From contig JBAYRL010000007.1 of the NCBI GenBank assembly GCA_041676705.1, positions 1 through 64,000 on the forward strand: a stretch of DNA of 64,000 bases, given 5' to 3'. The notes below the pieces were generated by a model, which ran no database searches, was not told the origin of the DNA, and saw only the letters and a list, made by a program, of their open reading frames with translations. Each line of letters opens with the position of its first letter. Position 1 is the stretch's first letter. The DNA is from Acidimicrobiia bacterium. GTDB taxonomy: Bacteria > Actinomycetota > Acidimicrobiia > Acidimicrobiales > SKKL01. This document shows positions 34,035-43,373 of the stretch, piece by piece. Made by a program: the position numbers and the translations under genes.

Positions 34035-37000
34035 TTAGCTAAAAGCCTTGGTTAGTATTTGGCGCTGTTCAAGTACGTGCATGGCTGCCGACCCGGTTGC
34101 CGGACTTGCCGAGTCAGCGCGACTGACACGATAAATCTTGTGGCTGTCACCGTGGGGCCCATACAGGCGGCCCTTAACAAAGTTCCAGGCACCCATGTTC
34201 TTGGGTTCTTCTTGTAGCCAAACTACCTCGTGGGCGTTGCTGTAACGCTGCAGGATCTCAGCGATTTGTTCGCCGGGCCAAGGATAAAGCTGCTCGATTC
34301 GAACCACCGCCGCTGGTGCTCCAACCTCATCACGATGCGCGATGGCATCATGGCCAACCTTGCCGGTGGTGAGCACTACTTTGGTAATGCTGGCCGGGTC
34401 GGTGACGCTGGCATCGTCGATAACCTCTCGGAAATGCCCGGTGGTGAGCTCTTCGATGGGTGAATGCGCCGAACGGGCACGCAGCAACGACTTGGGAGTC
34501 ATCACAATTAATGGGGTGCGACGTTCGCGATGCATTTGTCGACGTAGCAGGTGGAAGTATTGCGCCGAGGTGGTGGCGTTTACTACCTGGATGTTGTCTT
34601 GTGCCGACAAGGTCAGGAACCGTTCCAGACGAGCTGAAGAGTGCTCTGGGCCTTGTCCTTCAAAACCATGGGGTAACAGCATTACCAAGCCCGATAGCTG
34701 CTCCCATTTTTCTTCAGCTGCCACCAGGAACTGGTCAATGATGATTTGGGCACCGTTAGCAAAGTCACCGAATTGGGCTTCCCAGGCCACCAAAACATCT
34801 TGGTTGGCAACCGAATAGCCGTATTCAAAACCTAACGCCGCGTATTCGCTTAACAGCGAGTCGTAAATCCACAGCTGCGTGGGGTCTTTAGCCAGCATGC
34901 TAAGGGGCACATACTCGCGACCAGTTTCATAGTCGACCAAGGTGGAGTGACGTTGAGAGAAGGTTCCACGACGGGTGTCTTGGCCTGCCAAACGAACTGA
35001 TACGCCTTCAATTAGCAGCGAGCCAAATGCCATCGACTCGGCTAGGGACCAATCAACCTCGCCATCGTGGAACATTTGATCGCGGTTCTTGAACTGGCGG
35101 GCCAGTTTGGGGTGAATTGTGAAGCCGGTGGGATGGGTGGACAGAGTTTCGTAAATCTGATTGATTACGGAACGCTCGACGCCGGTTTCAACGTGAGGCA
35201 ACACACCGCGGGTGCCCCGTGGTGGTAGCGCTTCGGTGACCGGGGGAGGGGCCGTTTGACGGGTTTCGTCGAGGGCCTCTTGCAGCCTTGACTGGTAGTC
35301 ATCAAGTGCGCCTTCGGCTTGTTCGAGGGTGATGTCGCCCCTCTTGACCAGTGCTTCGGTGTATATCTTTCGCACCGACCGGCGAGCGTCGATCTTGGCG
35401 TACATTTGCGGTTGGGTATAGCTCGGATCGTCGCCTTCGTTGTGGCCAAAACGCCGGTAACAAACCACATCGATGACCACGTCTTTGTTGAAGCGTTGAC
35501 GATATTGGAATGCTAGTTTCGCCACATGAACGCAGGCTTCGGGATCATCTCCATTCACATGGAAGATGGGGGCTTGCACCATTTTCGCGATGTCGGTGGG
35601 ATACTCCGAGGAGCGGGCGGAATCGGGTGGGGTGGTAAAGCCCAACTGGTTGTTGATGATCACGTGGATAGTGCCACCAACCCGGTAACCCTTAATGAGT
35701 GAGAGGTTCAGAGTTTCCGCAACCACGCCTTGTCCTGCAAAGGCAGCGTCGCCATGAATCAAGACCGGCAAAATCGGATAGTTGTCGGTCTCGGCGGTGT
35801 CCATGTGGGCGCGTGCCATACCCAACACCACTGGATTCACAGCTTCCAGGTGCGATGGGTTAGCGGCTAGCTCAACAGGAATCGTGTTGCCATTGCGGCT
35901 GGTAAAGAAGCCCGATTGACCCAGGTGGTATTTCACGTCACCGGAGCCTTGGATTGTTTCTGGGTCGATGTTGCCTTCGAACTCACGGAAAATTTGGTCG
36001 TATGACTTACCAACGATGTTGGCCAACACGTTGAGGCGGCCACGGTGAGCCATACCCAAAATCGCTCGTTGCTGATTCGAATCGGCTGCTTCGCCCACCA
36101 AAGTATCGAGAATTGGAATGGTGGTTTCGCCACCTTCTAGCCCAAATCGTTTTTGGCCCACATATTTGGTGGAGAGGAACTTCTCGAAAGCTTCAGCGGC
36201 ATTCAAACGTTCCAAAATGTGGCGTTGTTCTTCAGGGCTGAAACTTGGTGAGACGCCCTCCACGTGCTCTTGAATCCAGCGCTTCTCGGCTGGTTCTTGG
36301 ATGTGCATGTACTCAATGCCAATGGTGCGGCAATAGGCATCTCGCAACACATCCAAAATATTGTCGAGGCTCATACGTGGTCGGCCACCAACTGGGGCAT
36401 AAAGACCAGCGCCGGTACCGGTAAGGAAGTCGCGATCCAAATCCCAAATGCTCAGCCCGTATGTAGCTGGGTCGAGTTCGGGGTGCATGGTCGGTTCTTC
36501 GCTTGAGAGGGGGTCAAGATCGGCAATGAGATGCCCCCGCACCCGATACATGTTGATGAGGGTGTTAACCGCAATTTGTTTCTCAATAGCCGAATCGGCT
36601 CGGTCAGCGGGGTTGGTGTCGCGCTGCCATTTCACGGCTTCATAGGGAATGCCCATGGAATGGAAGACGTCGTCGTAGAAGTTGTGTTGCCCCAACAGCA
36701 GCTCTTGAACGCGCTGCAAGAAGATGCCCGATTCTGCGCCTTGAATGATGCGATGGTCATACGTGGATGAGATAGTGATGACCTTAGAAAGCCCTAAATC
36801 AGCAATGGCACGAGGATCGGCGGCCTGATAGGCGGTCGGGTAGTCGATACTGCCCACACCCACGATCAGCCCTTGGCCAGGCATAAGCCGTGGTACCGAT
36901 TGTTTGGTACCAATGGTGCCTGGGTTGGTGAGACTTACTGTGGTACCAGCAAAATCGTCGGGCGAGAGCTTATTGGTACGAACCTTACGGATTATCTCTT

Positions 37001-37676
37001 CGTAGGCGGTGTGGAATTCCGCGAAGTTTAAGGCGTCCGCCTCGCGAATACACGGAACCAATAAGGTGCGCGAACCATCAGATTTTTCCACGTCGACCGC
37101 TAGGCCCAAACCAACGTGTTTGTGGCGCGTGACGTACGGGTTAGCGTCGCTACCGCGTTCGAAGGTGGAGTTCATAACCGGAACGTGATCGGCGATGGCC
37201 CGCACAATGGCATAACCAATGAGGTGCGTGAAAGAAACCTTGCCACCTCTGGTCCGCCCCAGATAGCCGTTAATCGTCTTGCGGTTAATCTCTAGAAGTT
37301 TGGCGGGCACCTCACGAAAACTGGTAGCGGTCGGTACCGACAAGCTTGTTTCCATGTTTTCCACAATCCGTGCCGCCGCTCCGCGTAAACGGTCACCTTC
37401 AGGTAACTCTGCTGCGGGAGCGGGCTTGGTTGCCGCTGTGGCGGTGGCAGCTGAAGCGGTTGCTGTTGGTGTAGAGGTTGATGGGGCGGCCACCGGCGGA
37501 GTGTGTTGGGGTGCGGCCCCGGGGGGTGCCGAGGTGCCTCGTTGATAGTCGGCGAAGAATTCTCGCCAGCTTTCGCTAACCGAATTGGGATCGGTGAGGT
37601 ATTGATCGTGCATCTCATCAACGAGCCAGGCATTAGGCCCGAGCGATGAACCGGAAGAAAAAGTAGATTCGGCCAC
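34035..37676 (-). CDS. kgd: Multifunctional 2-oxoglutarate metabolism enzyme Kgd (fused E2/E1)
   Basis: A 1,213-residue protein laid out as actinobacterial Kgd/OdhA. A short N-terminal docking segment (NAWLVDEMHDQYL) and Ala/Pro/Thr linker (about 45-90) are followed by an E2-type succinyltransferase domain with TYDHRIIQGAESG (His about 308), then the thiamine-diphosphate E1 domain (GMAHRGRLNVL, VHGDAAFAGQGVV, YRRFGHNEGDDPSYTQP). It oxidises 2-oxoglutarate, using a lipoylated E2 and E3 encoded elsewhere, or decarboxylates it. In relatives activity is inhibited by an FHA protein (GarA/OdhI). GTG 37676 is six bases after a TAACAT box. Confidence 0.97.
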   Translation of the reverse strand: MAESTFSSGSSLGPNAWLVDEMHDQYLTDPNSVSESWREFFADYQRGTSAPPGAAPQHTPPVAAPSTSTPTATASAATATAATKPAPAAELPEGDRLRGAAARIVENMETSLSVPTATSFREVPAKLLEINRKTINGYLGRTRGGKVSFTHLIGYAIVRAIADHVPVMNSTFERGSDANPYVTRHKHVGLGLAVDVEKSDGSRTLLVPCIREADALNFAEFHTAYEEIIRKVRTNKLSPDDFAGTTVSLTNPGTIGTKQSVPRLMPGQGLIVGVGSIDYPTAYQAADPRAIADLGLSKVITISSTYDHRIIQGAESGIFLQRVQELLLGQHNFYDDVFHSMGIPYEAVKWQRDTNPADRADSAIEKQIAVNTLINMYRVRGHLIADLDPLSSEEPTMHPELDPATYGLSIWDLDRDFLTGTGAGLYAPVGGRPRMSLDNILDVLRDAYCRTIGIEYMHIQEPAEKRWIQEHVEGVSPSFSPEEQRHILERLNAAEAFEKFLSTKYVGQKRFGLEGGETTIPILDTLVGEAADSNQQRAILGMAHRGRLNVLANIVGKSYDQIFREFEGNIDPETIQGSGDVKYHLGQSGFFTSRNGNTIPVELAANPSHLEAVNPVVLGMARAHMDTAETDNYPILPVLIHGDAAFAGQGVVAETLNLSLIKGYRVGGTIHVIINNQLGFTTPPDSARSSEYPTDIAKMVQAPIFHVNGDDPEACVHVAKLAFQYRQRFNKDVVIDVVCYRRFGHNEGDDPSYTQPQMYAKIDARRSVRKIYTEALVKRGDITLEQAEGALDDYQSRLQEALDETRQTAPPPVTEALPPRGTRGVLPHVETGVERSVINQIYETLSTHPTGFTIHPKLARQFKNRDQMFHDGEVDWSLAESMAFGSLLIEGVSVRLAGQDTRRGTFSQRHSTLVDYETGREYVPLSMLAKDPTQLWIYDSLLSEYAALGFEYGYSVANQDVLVAWEAQFGDFANGAQIIIDQFLVAAEEKWEQLSGLVMLLPHGFEGQGPEHSSARLERFLTLSAQDNIQVVNATTSAQYFHLLRRQMHRERRTPLIVMTPKSLLRARSAHSPIEELTTGHFREVIDDASVTDPASITKVVLTTGKVGHDAIAHRDEVGAPAAVVRIEQLYPWPGEQIAEILQRYSNAHEVVWLQEEPKNMGAWNFVKGRLYGPHGDSHKIYRVSRADSASPATGSAAMHVLEQRQILTKAFS

Positions 37677-37682
37677 AAGGCC

Positions 37683-37688
37683 ATGTTA
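37683..37688 (-). promoter_or_regulatory. -10 box of kgd (leaderless type)
   Basis: Read leftward, TAACAT (37688 to 37683) precedes the GTG start by six bases, GGCCTT. The divergent gap to xthA is only 106 bases, so both promoters are confined to it. Confidence 0.45.
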
Positions 37689-37770
37689 TCCACGACAAGG
37701 CCATTGTTACGGCACTGTAACCCTACGTTCATTTAAAATGGCCCATACAGCATTGTTTTGGCGGGCTAGC

Positions 37771-37776
37771 TAGGGT
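37771..37776 (+). promoter_or_regulatory. -10 box of xthA (leaderless type)
   Basis: TAGGGT at 37771-37776 is six bases before GTG 37783; no ribosome-binding sequence is seen between them. Confidence 0.45.
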
Positions 37777-37782
37777 CGTATC

Positions 37783-38571
37783 GTGCGAATTGCAACCTGG
37801 AACGTGAATTCACTGAACGCTCGGATGCCACGGGTAGAAGAGTGGCTAATCCAGGCTCAGCCGGATGTGGTGTGTCTTCAAGAAACAAAAATGGCTGATG
37901 CGGCCTTCCCGGCCCTGGCCTTTGAAGCTTTAGGGTACGAGTCGGTCCACCACGGATCGGGCCGGTGGAATGGAGTGGCCATCTTAAGCCGGGTTGGTTT
38001 GTCCGACCCTATGGTGGGCTTCGAACCGAGCATCGAACCAGACACCGATACTCGCCTCATTTCGGCCACTTGCGCCGGGATCAGAGTGACCTCGGTTTAT
38101 GTGCCGAATGGTCGTGGCTTAGATGACCCTCATTATGTTTATAAACTTTCTTGGCTAAAGCGTTTGCGTGAGCACCTTGAAGCCACCACGTCGCCTGAGG
38201 TTCCAGTAGTGGTCTGCGGTGATTACAACATCGCGCCTACTGACATTGATATTTGGGATCCGGCGGCCTTCGCTGGGATGACGCATGTCAGCCAACCCGA
38301 ACGTGAGGCCCTGCAAAATGTGATGGACTGGGGATTGATTGACACATTTCGTGCTCGTTATCCCGATACCCCAGGTCTTTATTCGTATTGGGATTACACG
38401 GCGGGGCACTTTCACAAACGAGAAGGTATGCGGATCGACTTTTGTTTAGCGTCGGCGCCGTTGGCCAACCTGTCAACCCTAGATTTGGTTGACCGGAATG
38501 CCCGCAAGGGCACTAAACCCTCGGACCACGCCCCGGTCATCGCTGAATACAACTATCCAGTTGGCCCCTAG
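37783..38571 (+). CDS. xthA: Exodeoxyribonuclease III
   Basis: A 262-residue EEP-fold nuclease of normal length. RIATWNVNSLNARMPRVEEW (Asn), VVCLQETKM (metal-binding Glu), VYVPNGRGLDD (Tyr), VVVCGDYNIAPTDID (Asp/Asn) and KPSDHAPVIAEY (Asp-His) supply the full catalytic set. It cleaves abasic sites and degrades duplex DNA from 3' ends in base-excision repair. Its 3' end lies 28 bases from a thioesterase gene in the same direction. Confidence 0.95.
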   Translation: MRIATWNVNSLNARMPRVEEWLIQAQPDVVCLQETKMADAAFPALAFEALGYESVHHGSGRWNGVAILSRVGLSDPMVGFEPSIEPDTDTRLISATCAGIRVTSVYVPNGRGLDDPHYVYKLSWLKRLREHLEATTSPEVPVVVCGDYNIAPTDIDIWDPAAFAGMTHVSQPEREALQNVMDWGLIDTFRARYPDTPGLYSYWDYTAGHFHKREGMRIDFCLASAPLANLSTLDLVDRNARKGTKPSDHAPVIAEYNYPVGP

Positions 38572-38599
38572 ACCTGTCTAATAGTTCAATCGAGGTTCA

Positions 38600-39316
38600 A
38601 TGGACACGCCTTCCCAGCCCCCAAAGGAACAACCAAAGCCCAGATTTGGTTGGGCCGCGGCCTATATCGACGGGGAAGCTACCCACGAGTTGACTCCCTT
38701 GCGCCGTGCTCGTCGCGCTTTGGCTTTTGCTTTGCGAAGGGTGATTGATGCGTCGGTCTCGCGCACGGTGCCACAAGATCACCTAGAGGCGCTTACGGCC
38801 CAGCTTGAAGCAGCGGCTGAAGCCTTGGAACGTTACGACACCCAAGGGTTTACCGGTTATGCCGAGGCTGCTAATTCCCCAGAACCCAATGACGGGTTTA
38901 TGGACAAGAGCCCAGTTTTGGGTCAAGCGAATCCGCTGGCACCGCCGCTTTACATGGACTTCTCTAAAGATCGTATCGAAGCGAGCGCCACGTTTGGTGC
39001 GGCTTATGAAGGGCCGCCTGGTTGTGTGCATGGCGGTTGGATCGCGGCCTCTTTTGATGAGGTTTTAGGTGCTGCGCAATCGCTAAATGGGTCGGGTGGT
39101 ATGACGGCATATTTGAATGTGAACTACCGCTCACCGACTCCACTGCATGCCAAAGTGCATTTCATTGGTGAACTGATTAGTACCGAGGGCCGTAAAATCC
39201 TAACCCGTGGCACACTGTGGCACGGCGAAACGCTGTGCGCCGAGGCTGAAGGCCTATTTATTGCGGTCGATTTTCAACGCTTTGCCGAGATGCGCCTAAA
39301 ACGCGATGCCACCTAG
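38600..39316 (+). CDS. PaaI-type hot-dog thioesterase
   Basis: A 238-residue protein whose C-terminal 130 residues form a hot-dog thioesterase (PGCVHGGWIAASFDEVLGAA, then MTAYLNVNYRSPTPLHAKVH). The His-Gly-Gly and following acidic residue are the PaaI-family active-site pattern. The N-terminal half is charged and helical and not recognised. It would hydrolyse acyl-CoA; substrate unknown. Confidence 0.85.
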   Translation: MDTPSQPPKEQPKPRFGWAAAYIDGEATHELTPLRRARRALAFALRRVIDASVSRTVPQDHLEALTAQLEAAAEALERYDTQGFTGYAEAANSPEPNDGFMDKSPVLGQANPLAPPLYMDFSKDRIEASATFGAAYEGPPGCVHGGWIAASFDEVLGAAQSLNGSGGMTAYLNVNYRSPTPLHAKVHFIGELISTEGRKILTRGTLWHGETLCAEAEGLFIAVDFQRFAEMRLKRDAT

Positions 39317-39451
39317 GCACGGAGAAGAGTCACGGTTTGCTCTTAGGGATAGTTAAAGATGACGTGACTTGGGCTCAAGAAATTCCCCCAAATCATTTAA
39401 GAGTTGAGCCTCTGCGAGAGCTTGTTCGTGAGATGCTCGAAAATGTAACTC

Positions 39452-41524
39452 TTAGGCGTGTTCGGCCACGATCCTAAGCAAAGCTTCGCCGTGGCGTTGT
39501 GCTTTAACCGGACCAATTCCGGGCAACGCCAACAATTCTTGGGGCAGCTCGGGCCGTTCGTTTGCCACTGCCACCAAGGTGGTGTCGGGAAAGACCACAT
39601 AAGCGGGCACCCCAGCCGCTTTAGCTTTTATCGAGCGCCAAGTTCGCAACGATTCGAACAGTTCCTCATTATCTTTGCTAAGTCCGGCCGGTACCTTGTT
39701 TGGTCGTGAGCGACTCTGGCCGGCACTGGTGAGACCTGCGGTCGCTTTATAGGGCCTTCTAGCACCAATGTTGGCCACCCTTTGATCGTTGGCAGCAGTC
39801 TCAGAAGGCGGATTTAAGAGCAAAATTTGGTCGAGATACGGTGACGGATCGCGGTTAGCCACATGTTGACCAAATGAGCGTTCTTTGGCCCAGCTACAGT
39901 GCAGTTGAGTTTCGGCTCGGGTGATAGCTACATAAAACAGCCGGCGTTCTTCGGCCCTAGCAGCCAGGGTTTTGGCATGAGCGATTGGTACCAGGCCCGA
40001 TTCCAGGCCCGCCAAATGCACAATCGGCCACTCCAAACCTTTGGCGGCGTGAAAAGTTGTCACATCAACTGCGTCGTGATCGGCTGAGTCTGAACCAACA
40101 GTGGCAATAAGCCAACGGTAGAAAGCCTCAGCGGTAGGTATTGGGTCGATCTTTTGATAGTCATAAGCCAAACGCAACAACATCTCTAGGTTGGCGTGGC
40201 GCTGCAACACCCGATCAGAAACTTCGGTATCTTCACGCAGCGAGCTGGTCTCGTCTCTGCTTGGTGCAGGCTCAGTTTCGCCAATGGCCGCGTTGGTCTC
40301 GCCCAACGCTTCAGCAAAATCGGCCACGGCTGCTTCAAAACGACCACCGTGATGCACTAATTGATCGAGCGCTTGTCGTACCTCAACTTGTTCCAACAAG
40401 CCCGCCCCACCTCGAACACGATGTGGAACCTGGGCTTTGGTTAAGGCTTCAGAAATCAGCGCGGTTTGGGCGTTAGTGCGCACCAACACCGCCTGAAATG
40501 ACCAAGGATGCTGTGGAGCTTTGGCCTCTCTTATGGCCCGGGCAATTCCGGCGGCTTCTGCGCTATCACTCGTGAACTCCACCACCTTTGGTTCAGGGCC
40601 ATCGGGCCGATTAGCACGCAACGGGTTCGGATTAGCGTCTTTGGCACCCAACACTGCATTGGCAGCCGAAAGTATCTGCGGGCTAGAACGATAATTTTCG
40701 GCCAATCGAACGGTGCCACTGGCTGGAAACCACTGTTTGAAGTTGATCAGATAGTCGGCATCGGCACCGTTCCAGGTATAAATGGCCTGGTTTGGGTCAC
40801 CGACCACGCATAGGTCGTTTCGGTCACCTAGCCACGCATTGAGAAGAGCGAATTGCAAGGGGTTCACGTCTTGAAATTCGTCGACATAGAAATGGCGGTA
40901 GCGCCATCGAATAGCGGCGGCAATTGTGGGGTCTTGCATGTCGCGAATGGCCAAACCCAAAATATCGTCGAAGTCGATAGTGCGCCGCTGTTTTTTAACT
41001 TCTTCATAGCGGGCGTACAAGGTGGCCACCAGCTTCGGTGCTAGCGGAGGCGTGCGTTTCGCAGCCGCGGCCTTCGCTTCGTATTCGTCCGGTTGGATCT
41101 GTCGGGCTTTGGCCCATTCGATTTCGCTAATCAGATCGAAAATGTTTACGTCTTTGGGGGCGAAACTGCCTACAAAGCGGGCCTTGCGATCAAGTAGCTT
41201 CGGCGGGCGTATTCCCCGTTCGCTCCATCGAGTTTGCAGCTGGGCGTAAGCAATAGAGTGGAAAGTGCCCGCCGCGATTGAGTCGCGAAAACCCATGGCC
41301 GCTAAGCGTGTGGTTAGTTCACGTGCAGCCTTACGGGTGAAAGTGAGAGCCAGAATGTGGCGCGGGTCTGCAGCTTCAGTGGCTACCCGATAGCCAATTC
41401 GGCGCGTTAAGACCCGAGTTTTACCCGAGCCCGCACCCGCAATAATGCAAAGCGGAGCATGGGAACCTGTTACGGCTTCGGCCTGGGCCGTGTTTAGGTT
41501 CTCGAGGAGACGATTCGGATCCAC
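39452..41524 (-). CDS. uvrD2: ATP-dependent DNA helicase UvrD2
   Basis: A 690-residue superfamily 1A helicase. Walker A IIAGAGSGKTRVLTRRIGYR is near residues 27-46, FYVDEFQDVNPLQ is motif II, and VVGDPNQAIYTWNGA, RLAENYRSS and TTFHAAKGLEWPIVHLAGLE follow. A C-terminal HRDC domain (LFESLRTWRSIKAKAAGVPA, LLALPGIGPVKAQRHGEALL) distinguishes UvrD2 from UvrD1; mycobacterial UvrD2 is essential. GTG start 41524 is seven bases after a TAGGCT box on the minus strand. Confidence 0.94.
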   Translation of the reverse strand: MDPNRLLENLNTAQAEAVTGSHAPLCIIAGAGSGKTRVLTRRIGYRVATEAADPRHILALTFTRKAARELTTRLAAMGFRDSIAAGTFHSIAYAQLQTRWSERGIRPPKLLDRKARFVGSFAPKDVNIFDLISEIEWAKARQIQPDEYEAKAAAAKRTPPLAPKLVATLYARYEEVKKQRRTIDFDDILGLAIRDMQDPTIAAAIRWRYRHFYVDEFQDVNPLQFALLNAWLGDRNDLCVVGDPNQAIYTWNGADADYLINFKQWFPASGTVRLAENYRSSPQILSAANAVLGAKDANPNPLRANRPDGPEPKVVEFTSDSAEAAGIARAIREAKAPQHPWSFQAVLVRTNAQTALISEALTKAQVPHRVRGGAGLLEQVEVRQALDQLVHHGGRFEAAVADFAEALGETNAAIGETEPAPSRDETSSLREDTEVSDRVLQRHANLEMLLRLAYDYQKIDPIPTAEAFYRWLIATVGSDSADHDAVDVTTFHAAKGLEWPIVHLAGLESGLVPIAHAKTLAARAEERRLFYVAITRAETQLHCSWAKERSFGQHVANRDPSPYLDQILLLNPPSETAANDQRVANIGARRPYKATAGLTSAGQSRSRPNKVPAGLSKDNEELFESLRTWRSIKAKAAGVPAYVVFPDTTLVAVANERPELPQELLALPGIGPVKAQRHGEALLRIVAEHA

Positions 41525-41584
41525 TTCCCCTAGCCTAGTGAAGGGTTATGACACCCACAGGTAACGTCACCGGAGGAGACGGCA

Positions 41585-42121
41585 TTGGCACACGAGCTTT
41601 CAATTACCGCGATTGGTGCTGATCAGCCTGGTGTGGTCGCAGGAGTGACCGGGGCTCTAGCAGCGCTGAACGCCAATTTGTTAGACACCTCAATGACCAT
41701 CCTTGGCGGCCGTTTCGCCATGGTACTGATTGTTTCGGTGCCTAAGAATGTTCAGGCTGAAGCAGTGGAAAATGCACTGGAAGAACCCGCCAGTCGGTTG
41801 GGCCTAGATGTCAGCGTTCACGAAAGTAGCGTTACCTCACCAGCTGGTAGTGGTGAACGATTTAGTGTTTCCGTCTACGGCGGAGATAAGCCAGGTATTG
41901 TGCACCGATTTGCACAGGCACTGGCCGAAGCGCAGGTAAATATAACCGACTTGTCAACCCGTTTTCTCGGCGACTCGGACACCCCAGTTTACGCCATGCT
42001 GCTCGACGTGGCTTTTCCACCGGGTCTAACAATTGAGGCCGTTCGTGGCACTCTCTCTGCTCTGGCCAAAGAGCTTGACGTCGAATTTTCAATTAACTCA
42101 GCCGACGCTGACATTCTCTAA
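41585..42121 (+). CDS. Tandem ACT-domain protein (GcvR-like)
   Basis: A 178-residue protein consisting of two ACT domains: ITAIGADQPGVVAGVTGALA near the start and VSVYGGDKPGIVHRFAQALA near residue 98. This matches the glycine-cleavage repressor-like family, ligand-binding regulators without a DNA-binding domain. The start is a TTG at 41585 with GGAGGAG seven bases before it. Six bases ahead of the deformylase gene, so probably co-transcribed. Confidence 0.87.
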   Translation: MAHELSITAIGADQPGVVAGVTGALAALNANLLDTSMTILGGRFAMVLIVSVPKNVQAEAVENALEEPASRLGLDVSVHESSVTSPAGSGERFSVSVYGGDKPGIVHRFAQALAEAQVNITDLSTRFLGDSDTPVYAMLLDVAFPPGLTIEAVRGTLSALAKELDVEFSINSADADIL

Positions 42122-42126
42122 TAATC

Positions 42127-42624
42127 ATGATTCGTCCTGTTGTCGTGCTCCCGGACCATGTCTTAAGCACGCCTGCTAAACCCGTCACGAGCTTCGGCTC
42201 GGCCACTATTGAGTTGGCCAACGATTTGTTGGACACCATGCGAGCCAGTTCGCACAGTGTGGGCATTGCCGCACCTCAAATTGGTGTGAGCTTGCGTGCC
42301 TTTGCTCTCGATATCACCGGTCACAAAAAGGCGAAAAGCTGCCATGGGGAATTTGTGCTTTTTAATGCTCAAATCGTCTCGGGTGAAGGTCGAGAAATTG
42401 GTCGAGAAGGCTGTATGAGCGTGCCTTCATTAACCGGTGACGTGGCCAGATACACCTCGCTCGTCGTGCACGGCTTTACCCCTCACGGCCAGGAAGTGGA
42501 ATACCATTGCGATGCTTTTGAAGCCCGGGCCGTGCAGCATGAACTCGACCATCTCGACGGCAAATTATTCCTCGATCGAGTGGTGGCGGCCGACCGGGTC
42601 TTTCAGCGGCGCGTCTACCGTTAA
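42127..42624 (+). CDS. def: Peptide deformylase
   Basis: A 165-residue peptide deformylase that removes the N-formyl group from nascent proteins. All three motifs are there: GIAAPQIG, EGCMSVPS (metal Cys) and VQHELDHLDG (two metal His and catalytic Glu). Length is normal. It follows the ACT-domain gene by five bases. Confidence 0.95.
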   Translation: MIRPVVVLPDHVLSTPAKPVTSFGSATIELANDLLDTMRASSHSVGIAAPQIGVSLRAFALDITGHKKAKSCHGEFVLFNAQIVSGEGREIGREGCMSVPSLTGDVARYTSLVVHGFTPHGQEVEYHCDAFEARAVQHELDHLDGKLFLDRVVAADRVFQRRVYR

Positions 42625-42654
42625 AGGTTCGCTGCTACGGGCTGGCTCGGCGGC

Positions 42655-42660
42655 TAGAGT
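42655..42660 (+). promoter_or_regulatory. -10 box of the PH-domain gene (leaderless type)
   Basis: TAGAGT at 42655-42660 precedes GTG 42667 by six bases (GGCCAC). No clear -35 element is seen. Confidence 0.4.
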
Positions 42661-42666
42661 GGCCAC

Positions 42667-43320
42667 GTGGCCTTTCCTGAAGACTATCTACATCCTAACG
42701 AAGAGCTAATTCTTGATCTGAAACCCCATTGGTTTCGAATGTTGCCGACCGGAGGTGCCTTAGCGGCAGCCGTCATCGTCGGCGTTTTCATCTTCACTAA
42801 AACCAACGTTCAGGCCCTAAACATTTTGGCAGGACTGGCGATTTTGGCAACCTTGGCTTGGTTTATACAGGCCTATGTGGCTTGGACAAGCACTCACTTC
42901 GTGTTGACCTCTGATCGCTTAATTCATCGCCGCGGCGTGGTTAGCCGCTCGGGTATTGAAATTCCACTAGAGCGGATCAACACCGTGTTCTCGCATCAAT
43001 CGATCTTTGAACGCTTGATTGGTGCAGGCGATTTGGTCATCGAATCGGCCAGCGCCGAGGGTCGCCAAGAGTTCGACGATATGCGCCATCCTGACACCAT
43101 CCAAAATGAAATCTACGTGGCCATGGAAGCGAACCGAAACCGCACCTTTAACCAGAGCGTGGCCGCGGCAACGGCGGCGGCCCGTCCGGTTTCAGAGCCG
43201 GTAGATCCTCAAGCTTCCGTACCTGAACAGATTGAACAGCTGCATTCCTTGAAAGAGCGTGGCCTGATTACCGATGCCGAATTCGAGGCTAAGAAGGCCG
43301 AACTGCTTGGGCGCATGTAA
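42667..43320 (+). CDS. PH-domain membrane protein with SHOCT-like tail
   Basis: A 217-residue protein with two membrane helices (about residues 28-42 and 52-72), then a bacterial PH-like domain (TSTHFVLTSDRLIHRRGVVS, SGIEIPLERINTVFSHQSIF), a low-complexity Ala/Pro linker and a C-terminal SHOCT motif (EQIEQLHSLKERGLITDAEF). Such proteins sit in the cytoplasmic membrane; the function is unknown. The SHOCT module is a short helical hairpin often found at the end of actinobacterial membrane proteins. Confidence 0.9.
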   Translation: MAFPEDYLHPNEELILDLKPHWFRMLPTGGALAAAVIVGVFIFTKTNVQALNILAGLAILATLAWFIQAYVAWTSTHFVLTSDRLIHRRGVVSRSGIEIPLERINTVFSHQSIFERLIGAGDLVIESASAEGRQEFDDMRHPDTIQNEIYVAMEANRNRTFNQSVAAATAAARPVSEPVDPQASVPEQIEQLHSLKERGLITDAEFEAKKAELLGRM

Positions 43321-43373
43321 GGGCCATTAACAGGTTGGGCTCTTGGTGGGTTGCCGAGGCCGTTATGAGGTTT

